DNA of 30,000 bases from Stramonita haemastoma (GCA_030674155.1 CM060323.1:1297526-1327525); one strand, 5' to 3'; positions 1 through 9,890 are shown, numbered from the stretch's first letter. Numbers and translations are program-made. Notes: generated by a model not told the origin, from the letters alone.

Positions 1-1690
1 GGAACAATTATCTGGCGTATATCTAAATTTATTGCTTTTTAATTCTGTTACTCCCAATCTGAATTGTATAAACATTGTACGTATATACCTTGAAGTGATT
101 ACGTCCATGTACTTTTCCGGTTCTAATAAGCTTTTCCTTGAAAAAGCCATGCATAGCCAAAGCCAGAGGAGCAGAGAAGATTTCTGGTGTGTGTTACCCA
201 AGTTATGCTACCTTTTTCATCTAGCAATTTTAGCATATGGTAAGCCATGTTAGCATATCTCTGACTTGGTAAGGAACACAAACGTAACCAGTAAGAAACG
301 CTTCTGACAGCTGACAGAACGAGGAGAGGGTAACGGCCTAATTCTCCATGTACCATATAGTTTGGTGTGTGCAGACTAACATTTAAAAAGCGTTTACATG
401 CAAAGAGATGGACTTTTTCAATCTGTTTAAATTCCTGGACACCCCACACCTCAGCTGCATACAGTAGTATAGGAGCAACCCGTGCATCAAACAGTTTAAA
501 GAATATCTTGGGGGAAAAGCAATCCAGTTTACGTAATGTCCTGCATATTTCTATCACACATTTTTTAGCTTTTGTCGTCAAGCTTTCAGTGGCAACATTC
601 AAACTGAGGCGTGTTGTGAAAGTAAGACCTAGGTATTTATATGAATTAACAACTTCTAGCTTTTGTTGTCCAAAATGCCAATGTTCATATTTTGATAAGT
701 GTCCACCATTTCGAAATACAATAATTTTAGTTTTTTCAAGATTTACTTTTAACCCAAATTTATCAGCAATATTATGTAAATTGTTTAGTTGATTTTGCAA
801 GCCTACAGGAGAGTAAGAGAAAAGTAACAGGTCGTCTGCAAACATCAGGAGGAACAATTCTGTGGCAGTTTGACCGAGCTGAATTCCGTGATGTCCATTG
901 CTTATGATAGTGTTGCAAGATCATTTATTAGAAGGGAAAATAAAGTAGGGGAAGCAAGACAACCCTGTTTGAGGCCCTGGAGGCATTCAAAGTAATCAGA
1001 ATACCCTGGGGATGAATGGATGCAACACAATACCGATGAGTACATAGCTTGTAGGGCCTTTAGCATTTTACCATTTACACCTACCTCTATTAAGATTTTT
1101 CACAAGACATTTGGGTTAACTGTGTCAAAGGCTTTTTGAAAATCCACAAAAGCTATATATATATATTTTTCTTTTGAAGTAGATATTTTTGCACAATAGC
1201 ATATAAAGTAAAAATATGGTCAGTAGTTCTATAGTCTTTCCGAAACCCTGCTTGGGATTCTAAACTTTTATGACTGCTTTCAGCCCATTGTGTTAGTCGG
1301 GAGTTAAGAATATGAGTGTATAATTTACTAACACAGCTTAGCAAGGTGATACCACGATAGTTTCCTGGATTTTCTGCGTCTCCTTTTTTAAAGAGAGGGA
1401 CAATCATAGCTTTACACCATTCTTTGGGATACAGTCCACTGGTAAACAAAGTGTTAAACAGTTTTGCGAGGAAAGGAACAATAAACTTCTGTTGATTTAA
1501 CGACTTCATTTATTATGTTATCTGGGCCAGCAGCTTTTCTTGGTTTTGCATGCCTTATTGCATTCTTAACTTCTGCTTCACTTATTTCCTTATTGATATT
1601 GTCAGTGTTATCTTCAGTATTGTTAAAGTCAGGCATTTCATCAAATACTGCATTAGAAGTGACATCACTCAAAGTATCAGAGTTACGAGA
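1..1690 (-). pseudogene. Degenerate non-LTR retrotransposon (LINE) reverse transcriptase
   Basis: Three consecutive minus-strand reading frames (about 1672-1454, 1509-1153 and 857-123) give successive parts of a LINE-type reverse transcriptase. The N-terminal part has the usual linker with 'KAAGPDNI'. Then come 'NYRGITLL', 'FVDFQKAFDTVN' (domain A), 'GLKQGCLASPTLFS' and the catalytic box 'FADDLLLF', followed by the thumb region ('NSYKYLGL'). The palm motifs look intact, but the frame is broken: stops fall between 1152 and 858, and a shift near 1500 separates the first two pieces. No endonuclease domain is visible upstream, so the copy is probably 5'-truncated. The enzyme would copy element RNA at a nicked target. 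I cannot assign the clade safely by eye. It is a dead copy unrelated to the two host genes. Confidence 0.85.
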
Positions 1691-1696
1691 GAGAGA

Positions 1697-1930
1697 GAAT
1701 GAATGAATGAATGAATGAATAATCTTTATTTTTCAAGGGTTACAGAGTAAGCATTACATACTTTTTTTCACCCGGCCCTTGCCCTGATCAGGGAATAAAG
1801 CTAAGAACCTCCCTCCCTACCCTTACATACCAGCATCACCACCAACAGCAGTTCAACCAATATTTTAAAAGAAGAAAATGGTATACATTCAACAAAACGC
1901 GTCATCCTAACTGGATACACTAATAACTAT
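1697..1930. repeat. (GAAT)n and AT-rich interspersed-repeat end
   Basis: A short GAAT run (about 1697-1721) is followed by 'aatctttatttttcaaggg' and unique-looking sequence containing 'ccctgatcaggg'. On the minus strand this looks like the 3' end of a retroposed element with an ATTC tail lying against the 5' edge of the LINE fragment. No coding content is seen. Confidence 0.4.
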
Positions 1931-1934
1931 TTAA

Positions 1935-2042
<108 letters not shown>

Positions 2043-2197
2043 GCGGGAAAACAAGCAAAGTAGGCATAAAAGGGAAAAAAACAGATAAAAAAAACCCCAA
2101 AACATAAAAAACCCTTTAAATACAAAAAGCTACGTAATATGGAATAACACAATTTGAATCCACATATAAAACACAATTGAGAATCCAGAATAGAAAA

Positions 2198-2203
2198 ACA
2201 GAA

Positions 2204-2297
<94 letters not shown>

Positions 2298-2352
2298 AGA
2301 GAAAGGAAGAGAGAGGAGAGGCAAGGCAAGGCAAGGCAGCAAGGCAAGGCAA
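2198..2352. repeat. (GA)n microsatellite followed by (AGGCA)n
   Basis: Interrupted GA dinucleotides (about 2203-2303) run into several AGGCA pentamers (about 2318-2352). The block abuts the inverted SINE-tail fragment that follows. Confidence 0.93.
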
Positions 2353-2354
2353 AG

Positions 2355-2455
2355 CAAAATTCTTTTATTCGAGGATAATAGATAAGCACTCGTGTGCTTT
2401 TTTTACATCCAGTCCCCGCCCTTTTCAGGGATGACATCAAGATAAAAAGATACTT
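2355..2455 (-). mobile_element. Family A-type SINE tail fragment, inverted
   Basis: Contains 'ttcgaggataata', 'aagcactcgtgtgc' and 'tacatccagtccc', the reverse complement of the 3' tail of the family A SINE seen complete at 26458-26810. Beyond that tail the body continues as 'cttttcagggatgacatcaag', which differs from family A. A second copy of this variant lies at 4967-5065, so it may be a sister family sharing only the 3' tail. Confidence 0.65.
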
Positions 2456-3330
2456 AACTGTAAAACTATACGCAGTACCAAACAACATAAAGGAAGAAGG
2501 ACACTATATATAATAAGGTAATAAAAATGCACTCATTCAGAAGACGAAAATCAGAAGTCACAATAAAATGATTTTGATTATTGAAGAAAAAGAAAAGCGT
2601 TAATAGATAAAGAGCAAACAAGAGAACATAATGAAATAAACAACTTAACAACCAACAAAAATCCACCCATAAATATTTAGCTAGGTGTGGGTTTTTTTTT
2701 GTTTGTTTGTTTTTTTTTGTTTTTTTTTTAGTCATAGAGAAAAGAAAGATAAGAGTCAAACAATTATATCAGGTTACAATATTATCCTTTCTTTTACATT
2801 CATACTTCATATAAAAAAGAAGAAAGAAAAACAAACAGCAAAGTTAAAACAGAAAAAAACCAAGAACAAAACATAAAAAACTTGAGGTACAACCTATTAT
2901 CCAAAAAATCATGCAAATCATAATATTTTAAAACAAGGGGAGACGAAAAATAAAAACAATTACCCACATACACACACACCCACACACACACCACACACAC
3001 ACAAGTTCGCGCTCATGTCATCATTAAACTTCATTCTAAAGGAAGTATATGCCTAATTTTAATCAAGTCATGTAACGGAACACAAAAGGAATCCATCCGC
3101 TGTAAGACATATATATTAGGACATGCATAATTATTCTATTACCTTAATCTTATTGTTATGGTCATAAAAATTACGTTCATAACCATTTTGTAATCATGAT
3201 GGACATAGTTATTCAGCTTACTTGAAAATTAAAAGGTTACACAAAATCAACTACATTCACCACGTGATTATTAAATAGTACAACATGTGAATAAAGTATT
3301 TCTCAGTATGGATGGTAACATGTTTAGGCA
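2456..3330. other. AT-rich intergenic DNA, no gene seen
   Basis: A-rich on the plus strand, with short T and A runs and a short imperfect CA run (2965-3003). Frames on both strands encode only low-complexity lysine or phenylalanine stretches. No feature recognised. Confidence 0.6.
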
Positions 3331-3475
<145 letters not shown>

Positions 3476-3615
3476 AGACAGTCACACTGGCTCACTTTTG
3501 TTACAACGTGACCACCAGTTAAGTCAAAAAAAAAAAAAAAAGGAGAAAAAGAAAAAAGAAAAAAAAAAAGAGAAGAAAACCCCACCAACCAAACCAAACC
3601 CTTTAAAACAAAATA

Positions 3616-3640
3616 TGACGTCAAAACCCAAAATGACGTA
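3616..3640 (+). promoter_or_regulatory. CRE-like sites upstream of DNAL1
   Basis: A perfect palindromic TGACGTCA (3616-3623) and a TGACGTA half-variant (3634-3640) lie about 320 bp before the DNAL1 ATG. TGACGTCA is the cyclic-AMP response element bound by CREB/ATF factors. Function here is inferred only from sequence and position. Confidence 0.35.
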
Positions 3641-3809
3641 CTCTTCTCAAGTCTCTATTTTTGCTAGCTGGTCTACATGATCGAACATCCATCCCCATGG
3701 CTTTTTGATTTCTTCCTGCATCGGTCAGCCTTCTGGGCGAAAAAAAAGAAAAGACGAAAAAGAAAGCACATCAAACGACGGCGCATGCTCCAAACTTTTT
3801 CCCACTGCT

Positions 3810-3821
3810 GTTGCTGGGCAC
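3810..3821 (-). promoter_or_regulatory. RFX X-box-like motif upstream of DNAL1
   Basis: On the minus strand the sequence reads GTGCCC AGCAAC. It matches the RFX X-box pattern (GTNRCC, 0-3 nt, RGYAAC) with one mismatch and zero spacing. RFX factors control cilium genes in animals, so an X-box about 140 bp before the start of an axonemal dynein gene is expected. A single short degenerate motif can occur by chance. Confidence 0.35.
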
Positions 3822-3854
3822 GGGCTAAGCCTGCAAAAGAAAAGCCACCCCAAC

Positions 3855-3946
3855 CGGTGACTCCGGTGACTGTGGTGTCTCCGGCGAGTTTGGTGACTCC
3901 GACGACTTGGGTGACTCCGGTGACTGTGGTGACTCCACCCTCTACG
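3855..3946 (+). repeat. Imperfect GGTGACTCC repeats in DNAL1 5' leader
   Basis: A short degenerate tandem repeat based on 'ggtgactcc' and 'ggtgactgtggtg' lies directly before the DNAL1 start codon, probably in the 5' untranslated region. A frame open across it (3677-4030) is out of frame with DNAL1 and could at most be an upstream overlapping ORF. Confidence 0.6.
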
Positions 3947-3959
3947 AGCTTGGTGGAAG

Positions 3960-4178
3960 ATGAGCAAAGCGAACTCCACGAAGGAGGCTCTGAACAAGTG
4001 GGAGGCCCACACGGGGATCAAACTCGGTGAGGCCACTGCGGTCAAGTTGTGCGGTCAGAATCCGCCCATAGAGAAAATGGACAATGCCTTAGGTCAACTG
4101 GTCTGCTGCGAGAAGCTGAGTCTGTCCAGCAACAACATCGAGAAGATCGCTTTCTTGACCAACCTTCGCAATCTTAAG
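3960..4178 (+). CDS. DNAL1: Dynein axonemal light chain 1, coding exon 1 (residues 1-73)
   Basis: DNAL1 (LC1) is the leucine-rich-repeat light chain of the axonemal outer dynein arm. In Chlamydomonas its counterpart binds the gamma heavy chain near the microtubule-binding domain, and human DNAL1 mutations cause primary ciliary dyskinesia. The exon starts at ATG 3960 in good context (A at -3) with '[15 protein letters not shown]', and the family landmark 'PPIEKMD' is at residues 35-41. The first leucine-rich repeat, '[14 protein letters not shown]', spans residues 50-63. It ends after 'NLRNLK' at a consensus donor (AAG|GTAACC) in phase 0. Joined to exons 7246-7380 and 9998-10201 it gives 185 residues, against about 190 in vertebrates. 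Both introns interrupt a leucine-rich repeat at the same point, just after 'LK'. The start matches the vertebrate N-terminus closely, so no upstream coding exon is needed. Confidence 0.95.
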
Positions 4179-4299
4179 GTAACCACACCAAATAATTTTT
4201 TTTTTTTTTAAATCTGAAGTAAACAAAAATGTCGTTTTATGAGTTTTTGTTGTTGATTGCTACCTTTGTAATTACTGATGTCGTGATGAAAAGCATTAT

Positions 4300-4480
4300 C
4301 GTCTGTTTTTTGTTTTGTTTTGATTTTGATTTACTGGTGTTTTGTTTGTTGGTTGGGAGGGGTGGGGTGGGGGTGTTTGGTTTTTTTGTTTGTTTGGTTT
4401 GGGTTTTTGTTTTGTTGTTGTTGTTGTTTGTTTGTTTGTGTGTTGTTTTTTTTTTTTTTTTTTTTTTTGGGGGGGGGGGT
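4300..4480. repeat. T/G-rich low-complexity tract in DNAL1 intron 1
   Basis: A long run of GTTT, GGGG and T blocks, ending in a T run of over 20 and a G run of 10 (about 4446-4480). No coding content. Confidence 0.85.
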
Positions 4481-4592
4481 CTTATGTGTGTCTCCGCGCT
4501 CTCCTGTTTGCTTCTTTAGAAAAAAAGAAAAAGAAAAAAAAGATTATTGCCTGTTTCATTCATTCACTCGTCTTGTCAGTACTGACTTGTGC

Positions 4593-4596
<4 letters not shown>

Positions 4597-4665
<69 letters not shown>

Positions 4666-4732
4666 GTTCACACACATACATATGTACATACACATATATG
4701 TTTATATATTTATATTATTATGTGTGTGTGTG

Positions 4733-4801
<69 letters not shown>

Positions 4802-4825
4802 TGCGTGAGTGCGCGCGCGCGCGCG
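4597..4825. repeat. (CT)n, (TG)n and (CG)n microsatellites
   Basis: A CT run (4597-4665), an AT-rich bridge, a TG run (4721-4799) and a short alternating CG run (4810-4825). The alternating purine-pyrimidine stretch is the kind of sequence that can adopt left-handed DNA. Confidence 0.95.
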
Positions 4826-4966
4826 ACTAAGAAGTGATGAAGATGACAGCCATAGAGGCTGATATTGATGTACAGACACACCAACCTACTGATCAACCGA
4901 TCGACAGGCAGGCAGACAGACAGGCAGACAAGACAGATGTCCAGAAATAGATAGATAGAGAGCAAA

Positions 4967-5065
4967 GCAAGGCAAATTCTTTTATTTCGAGGATAATGAA
5001 TAAGCACTCGTGTGCTTTTTTACATCCACTCCCTGCCCTTATCAGGGATAAGATCAAGATAATAA
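4967..5065 (-). mobile_element. Family A-type SINE tail fragment, inverted
   Basis: Closely similar to 2355-2455: the same 'aagcactcgtgtgc' and 'tacatccactccctgccc' run followed by 'cagggataagatcaag'. Inserted in DNAL1 intron 1. Confidence 0.65.
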
Positions 5066-5084
5066 TTTAAAAAAAAACTTGTAG

Positions 5085-5493
5085 ATAGCTAGATGGACAG
5101 AGATCGATATATAGATTGACAGACCGACAAACTAAGAAAGATATATTGATAGACACTAAGACAGACAGAGAGAGGAACAGGAATAGACCGATGTAGAAAA
5201 ACGGACAGAGACAGAGAGACAGACAGAAAAAAAGACAAACAAAAAAGACAGACACTAAGGCAGAAAGATAATGAAAAGACAGAGAGGCAAAACAAGGATT
5301 CAATCATCAGAAAAACAGACATAAAAAACACCAAGCAAATGGATAGACAGAAAGAAAGAAAGACAGAAAGAATGACAGAAAGAAAGAAAGAAAGAAAGAT
5401 AGAAAGAAAGAAAGAAAGATAGAAAGAAAGACAGAAAAAAAAGAAAGACGGACAGAAAGAAAGAAAGACAGAAAGACAGAAAGAAAGAAAGAC

Positions 5494-5524
<31 letters not shown>

Positions 5525-5570
5525 CAGAAAGAAAGAAAGACAGAAAGAAAGAAAGACAGAAAGAAAGAAA

Positions 5571-5601
<31 letters not shown>

Positions 5602-5705
5602 AAAAAAAAAGACAGAAAGAATGACAGAAAGAAAGAAAGAAAAAAAGAAAGACAGAAAGAAAGAAAGGAAGAAAGAAAAAAAAGAAAGAAAGAAAGAAAG
5701 AAAAG
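5085..5705. repeat. (GACA)/(GATA)/(GAAA)n purine-rich array
   Basis: A mixed tetranucleotide array: GACA and GATA variants first, then GAAA with GACA interspersed. The strand is almost pure purine for about 350 bp (5345-5705). The 216-residue serine/phenylalanine frame on the other strand is an artefact. Confidence 0.93.
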
Positions 5706-6240
5706 GACTCACATCAGACACAAAACTCACTGAGGACACTGAAGATCACAGCGATGTCACATCACCAACCGATCCAGGTGGACACACTGGGCAGCAGAGT
5801 GGAGGCTACTACTACTGATGATTATCTAACACATCTGCCAGACAACACATCACTATCCCCTCCTAATTTCTTTTACGTCAACCTCAGGTTCAAATATGTG
5901 TGCCAGGGGTGTAGGTGAGGGTTCTACACTTCAGAATTGCCCAACAGCAGCTGTTTTAGAAAGCAAAACAGAAGGTGCGTGCATACTAAAGTCTGAACAA
6001 ATAGGACGCCCATAGACATGGAGAAAAAAGGGAAGTTTGTCTTCTCTCCAGATCAACGTGGATAAAAGGGTTTGAATACTGTGAAATACTGTACAGGAAA
6101 AACACTGCATAGAACTTTGTTTCCTGTAAGATATAATTATGTGAGATATAGGGCAGAGGAAAGAGAGGGAGAGAAAGACAGAGACAGAGAGAGAGTATCT
6201 CCTCTACGAAATAATTGTCTTTTTGCCTATCCCATGTAGT
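5706..6240. other. DNAL1 intron 1, unique sequence
   Basis: Ordinary-looking sequence with a short GA run (6160-6196). No exon with acceptable splice sites or family similarity was found. Confidence 0.5.
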
Positions 6241-6530
6241 TGGGAGGACGGGGTAGCTCAGTGGTCAGAGCACTCGCTTTCCCCCCCGCCAATATTAAGT
6301 AGCATTGAGCATGGTTACCTACTGGATAGGTGACCGTTTGAGCCCCTTGGCTTCAGTAAAGCCCCTCCCCCAGTTCACCCAGCTGTCAATGGGTACCTGC
6401 CCTCTTCAGGGTCAGGGAAGATAAAACAGCGAGGGAGAGGAGATAGGCGCCGCCCAAAATATGCTGGCCCCTAGAGAAACAGGTCTCTGATGCCTCGCTC
6501 CCCTACGACCACCAGGTTATGGGACACCAC
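6241..6530 (+). mobile_element. Family B tRNA-derived SINE
   Basis: Starts with a tRNA-like head: 'gggtagctcagtggtcagag' resembles an RNA polymerase III box A, and 'ccgtttgagcccc' (near 6330) resembles box B. The body contains 'caatgggtacctgccctc' and ends near 'ggttatgggacacc'. The reverse complement of its 3' half recurs at 7985-8135, which confirms it as a dispersed family. It lacks a genuine tRNA fold. Confidence 0.7.
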
Positions 6531-6957
6531 CTATGTAACTGGTTGACGATCATGGGGGTGAAAGGCTGGAGGCCTCTGCAGAGAGGGCAGGTAGGTCAGT
6601 GCTCTGGGTCTTCTGATGTGTCCAGTAGTAGGTGTGCAGTGGGCTGTGGAGTCCGGTCCTTGGTGGGGTCAGACCCCAGGCGTTGCTTGGTCAGCTTGTG
6701 CGTTGCCATGCCCTCCTGCCTCCCGCTCTGCCTTGCTGACTGGATGTGGACAGGCCGCCATGTCAGGAGAAATGGCCCCAGCTTCTTGACCCAGCCACTT
6801 GGTAACACCGCTCTACACTGCTTCACCTTAGCTGAGGGAAAGCAAGTGCTGTGACCATCAACGTATTTCAGGCTACACTTTAATAATTTCACCCAACATT
6901 TATTTCAGCTCTGAGAGTTTTTACCAAGAATGCTTTGCTTTGCTCTTCGACAAGTCT
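6531..6957. other. GC-richer intronic segment, origin unclear
   Basis: Follows the family B SINE without a clear break and is less simple than its surroundings. Frames on both strands (6519-6854 plus, 6892-6596 minus) show no recognised domain. It could be an extension of the repeat or unique intron. Confidence 0.35.
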
Positions 6958-7103
6958 GACCCTTTGCCTGTGACCCTTGGCCTGTGACCCTTGGCCTGTG
7001 ACCCTTTGCCTGTAACCCTTGGCCTGTGACCCTTGGCCTGTGACCCTTGGCCTGTGACCCTTTGCCTGTGACCCTTGGCCTATGACCCTTGGCCTGTGAC
7101 CCC
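6958..7103 (+). repeat. 14-bp tandem repeat, about 10 copies
   Basis: Unit ACCCTTGGCCTGTG, with a G/T variant inside the unit, just upstream of the TG tract and DNAL1 exon 2. Confidence 0.93.
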
Positions 7104-7105
7104 TG

Positions 7106-7143
7106 CTGTGTGTGGTATGGTGTGTGTGTGTGGTGTGTGTGTG

Positions 7144-7240
<97 letters not shown>

Positions 7241-7243
7241 TGC
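7106..7243 (+). repeat. (TG)n tract forming the DNAL1 exon 2 acceptor region
   Basis: TG dinucleotides with a few GG or CG interruptions run right up to the CAG acceptor of exon 2 (AG at 7244-7245). There is no normal polypyrimidine tract: the last 100 nt of the intron are UG repeat. Confidence 0.95.
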
Positions 7244-7245
7244 AG

Positions 7246-7380
7246 ATTCTGTCTCTGGGTCGGAACAGCATCAAGAGTTTCGCGGGGCTGGAGGCTGTGG
7301 GCGACGTGTTGGAGGAGCTGTGGATCTCCTACAACATCATCGAGAAGATGAAGGGCGTCAACGTCCTCAAGAAACTCAAG
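7246..7380 (+). CDS. DNAL1: Dynein axonemal light chain 1, coding exon 2 (residues 74-118)
   Basis: 45 codons, starting '[12 protein letters not shown]' and ending 'GVNVLKKLK'. It continues the leucine-rich repeats of exon 1: 'NLK' plus 'ILSLGRNSI' restores one repeat, and '[14 protein letters not shown]' is the next. 'GLEAVGD' and 'LEELWISYN' are hallmark LC1 sequences. The exon carries about two whole repeats and is bounded by phase 0 introns. The acceptor is TGTGTGCAG with a UG tract instead of pyrimidines. The donor AAG|GTGGGC leads straight into a GGGA array. Both edges follow from the alignment to the family and from splice dinucleotides. Confidence 0.95.
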
Positions 7381-7384
7381 GTGG

Positions 7385-7495
7385 GCAGGCAGGGAGGGAG
7401 GGAGGGACGGGAGAGGGAGGGAGGAAGGGTGGGAGGGAGGAAGGGAGGGAGTAGGGAGGGAGGGAAGGAGGAAGGGAGGGAGGAAGGAAGGAATC
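7385..7495 (+). repeat. (GGGA)n array next to the exon 2 donor
   Basis: Tetranucleotide GGGA/GGAA repeats begin within a few bases of the 5' splice site. The strand has many GGG runs at short spacing, a sequence class able to form G-quadruplexes in DNA or pre-mRNA. Confidence 0.9.
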
Positions 7496-7635
7496 TCTTC
7501 AGACTGGTTCTCCATTGTGCAGTGTTAAACATTTCATACCATAAACATGGTACCTGAAGCATTTGTAAACCTACTCTATCAGAATAAGTAATATGGGGGG
7601 GGGGGGGGGGGGAGTGGCAACATTTTTTTTTAAAA

Positions 7636-7965
7636 AGCTTATTATATAAGACGAGTGCCACCATCTGAGATCAGTCAAGATAAGTATCAGATTTCTGCGT
7701 GGATCTGCCTGTCTAGATCCCGTGTGCAACAAACATTCAACGCACGTAAAATAACCCATGGCAACAAGAGAGTGGTTCCTGGCAAAATTCTGTAGAAAAA
7801 AAAGGCATATCCATGGACGAACAAATACACATGCAGACAGAAAAAAAAGATTTTTCTAAAAAAAAGTGGCCGCGTTGTTATGGCGGCGATGTGCTGTTCC
7901 TGCCAGCAGCCTGAATTTCACGCAGAGAATTCTGACGTAGCTGAAAGTACTGTAAATACAACACA
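7636..7965 (+). mobile_element. Family C SINE, diverged partial copy
   Basis: 'tggcaaaattctgtagaa' and 'agcctgaatttcacgcagag' match the reverse complements of the elements at 22533-22936 and 29505-29926. The tRNA-like head is poorly preserved. A 19-G run (7595-7613) lies just upstream. Confidence 0.6.
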
Positions 7966-7984
7966 ATATAAAAAAGGACAAAGG

Positions 7985-8135
7985 TAAAGGTGTCCCATAA
8001 CCTGTGTGATCGTAGGAGAGCGAGGCGTCAGAGACCTCAGCTTCTCCAGGGGCCAGCATGTTGAGGGCGGCGCCCATCTCCTCTCCCTCGCTGCTTTACC
8101 TTCCCTGACCCTATAGAGGGCAGGTACCCATTTTG
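7985..8135 (-). mobile_element. Family B SINE, 3' half, inverted
   Basis: Reverse complement of about 6395-6530: 'ggtgtcccataacc', 'gagcgaggcgtcagagacc' and 'gagggcaggtaccca' all match. Confidence 0.75.
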
Positions 8136-8343
8136 CAGACGAAACGATAGAATAGTAAGTAATATATAGGCCACCCATGTTGAGCAGCCCTCCCCCCCCC
8201 ACCACACTCTTCCTCTCCTGTCACCAAACTGGAACTATTTTTTAACTGTAGTGAACCTGTGCTTGAGCAGCCATTGAAAAACGCTTTTGGGCAGGGGTAT
8301 AAATGCTATGGGAGCTTTAATAACAGGAGAGGTATGGGGCATA

Positions 8344-8632
8344 CAGTGAAATACAGTGCAGTGCAGTGCAGTGCAGTGCAGTACAGTAAAGTGCAGTGCA
8401 GTACAGTGCAGTACAGTACAGTACAGTACAGTGCAGTACAGAAGTACAGCGTGCAGCCGCAGGCACAGCACAGTTACAGTGCAGTGCAGTACAGTACAGT
8501 ACAGTGCAGTACAGTGCAGTACAGTACAATACAGTACAGTACAGTGCAGTACAGTGCAGAACAGTACAGTACAGTACAGTGCAGTGCAGTACAGTGCAGA
8601 ACAGTACAGTACAGTACAGTACAGTACAGTAC
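8344..8632. repeat. (CAGTA/CAGTG)n pentanucleotide array
   Basis: Roughly 55 pentamers that differ mainly by A or G at one position, interrupted once at 8441-8475. All frames stay open on both strands, giving tyrosine/serine/glutamine or cysteine/threonine/leucine strings that are not genes. Confidence 0.95.
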
Positions 8633-9035
8633 AATAATAATAACACATGGAATTTGTATAGCGCTATATCTTGCAAAAACAAATCAGAGCGCTTGCATTC
8701 GACCTACACAACACACAATCAACAACAATCTACAGTTTTAAACAAATTCAAATATACACACACACGCACGCACGCACACACGCAGCACGCGCGCGCGCAC
8801 ACACACCTACAAACGTTAAGCACTTTGGCAGGTGGATGTTGAAGGCAGGGACAGGTAAGAGATTGAAGCGGAAGGAGAGAAACTTAGGTTTGAAATAAGT
8901 GTGTCTTGAGGTTGGATTTAAAAGTGTCATAAGTAGGCTTTTGCCGGAGGGAGAGAGGAAGGTCGTTCCAGACCGATGGACCAGAAACAGAGAAAGAGCG
9001 GCGGTACGGGACAGTACAGTACAGGGCTTCACAAT
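8633..9035 (+). mobile_element. Dispersed repeat with 'tatagcgct' core
   Basis: 'aatttgtatagcgctatat' and 'cagagcgctt' open the element. After a CA/CG microsatellite (8755-8805) it resumes with 'gtgtcttgaggttggattt' and 'aggtcgttccagaccga'. These motifs are familiar from dispersed elements in marine invertebrate genomes. The exact family name cannot be given from sequence alone. Confidence 0.5.
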
Positions 9036-9590
9036 TCCATTTGAATCCACAGCAGTTCTACAGGAACCACAATGGAACAAAGCAACCTCAGTGGTGGGTT
9101 TTAAAAAAAAAAATCCAAACTGTGGTGTATGAACAATCTGCCCATTCGTGAATGTCACAGCTCTAGGTGAGGATCAGAGGGGAAAAAACCCAACAAAAAA
9201 CTCACAACACAAAGCGAACACCCACAGCTGAAGGTTTTCTTTAAAAAAAAATCTTCCTCCCACACAAAAGCACACAACACACAGCTCAACTGGCAATACT
9301 TTATCCTCCGAAGTGAATGTCAAAGTCCTTCGGATGAGACCAAACACAAAACAAAATCGACCCCCAAAACAACCAGCATGCACACAGGTACTTGGTTTAG
9401 ACATCTTCCCCGAAGTCAGAATGCAGATACCTGAACGAGGTGGGGAAGAGCGGTCCCATACATAGGCAAAACCCCCACCTCTGGGGATCGCTCTAGCAGA
9501 GGAACGACAAATAAAAACTACCCAACCCCCCCCCCCAAAAAAAAAAAAAACCCAACAAAAACAACCCCCTCAACACACATACATACACAC
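9036..9590. other. DNAL1 intron 2, unique A/C-rich sequence
   Basis: No exon or clear repeat. A short 'cttcggatgagac' resembles part of family A and may be a fossil fragment. Confidence 0.4.
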
Positions 9591-9593
9591 ACA

Positions 9594-9637
<44 letters not shown>

Positions 9638-9664
9638 CACAACACACACACAACAACACAGCAA

Positions 9665-9704
<40 letters not shown>

Positions 9705-9890
9705 TCTCTCTCTCTCTCTCCCTCACCACACACACAACACACCACACACACACACACCACACACACCCAACCCCCCCCCCCCCCCCACCGAACCCCCACA
9801 CACGAACCCCCACCCCCCCACCACCACCACCCCCACCACACCAACCACCACCAACCAAAACTTTCAGGACCCAAAAAAAAAAAAAAAAAA
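9575..9890. repeat. CA, CT, ACGC and poly-C/A low-complexity cluster
   Basis: Successive ACGC tetramers, CA and CT dinucleotide runs and long C runs. Minus-strand glycine/valine/cysteine frames here are artefacts. Confidence 0.92.

Noticed and set aside
3677..4030. Separate 117-residue protein upstream of and overlapping DNAL1
   Set aside because: Frame differs from DNAL1, the content is repeat-driven (Val/Thr/Pro) and it has no recognised domain.
5089..5739. 216-residue Ser/Phe/Leu minus-strand frame resembling membrane segments
   Set aside because: Product of the GAAA/GACA array; no start context, splice sites or sequence diversity.
6241..6345. tRNA gene
   Set aside because: Box A- and B-like motifs are present but no cloverleaf can be drawn, and the body continues as a dispersed SINE.
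6519..6892. Opposed frames of 98-111 residues in DNAL1 intron 1
   Set aside because: No domain, no supported splice sites, and the region follows directly from a SINE.
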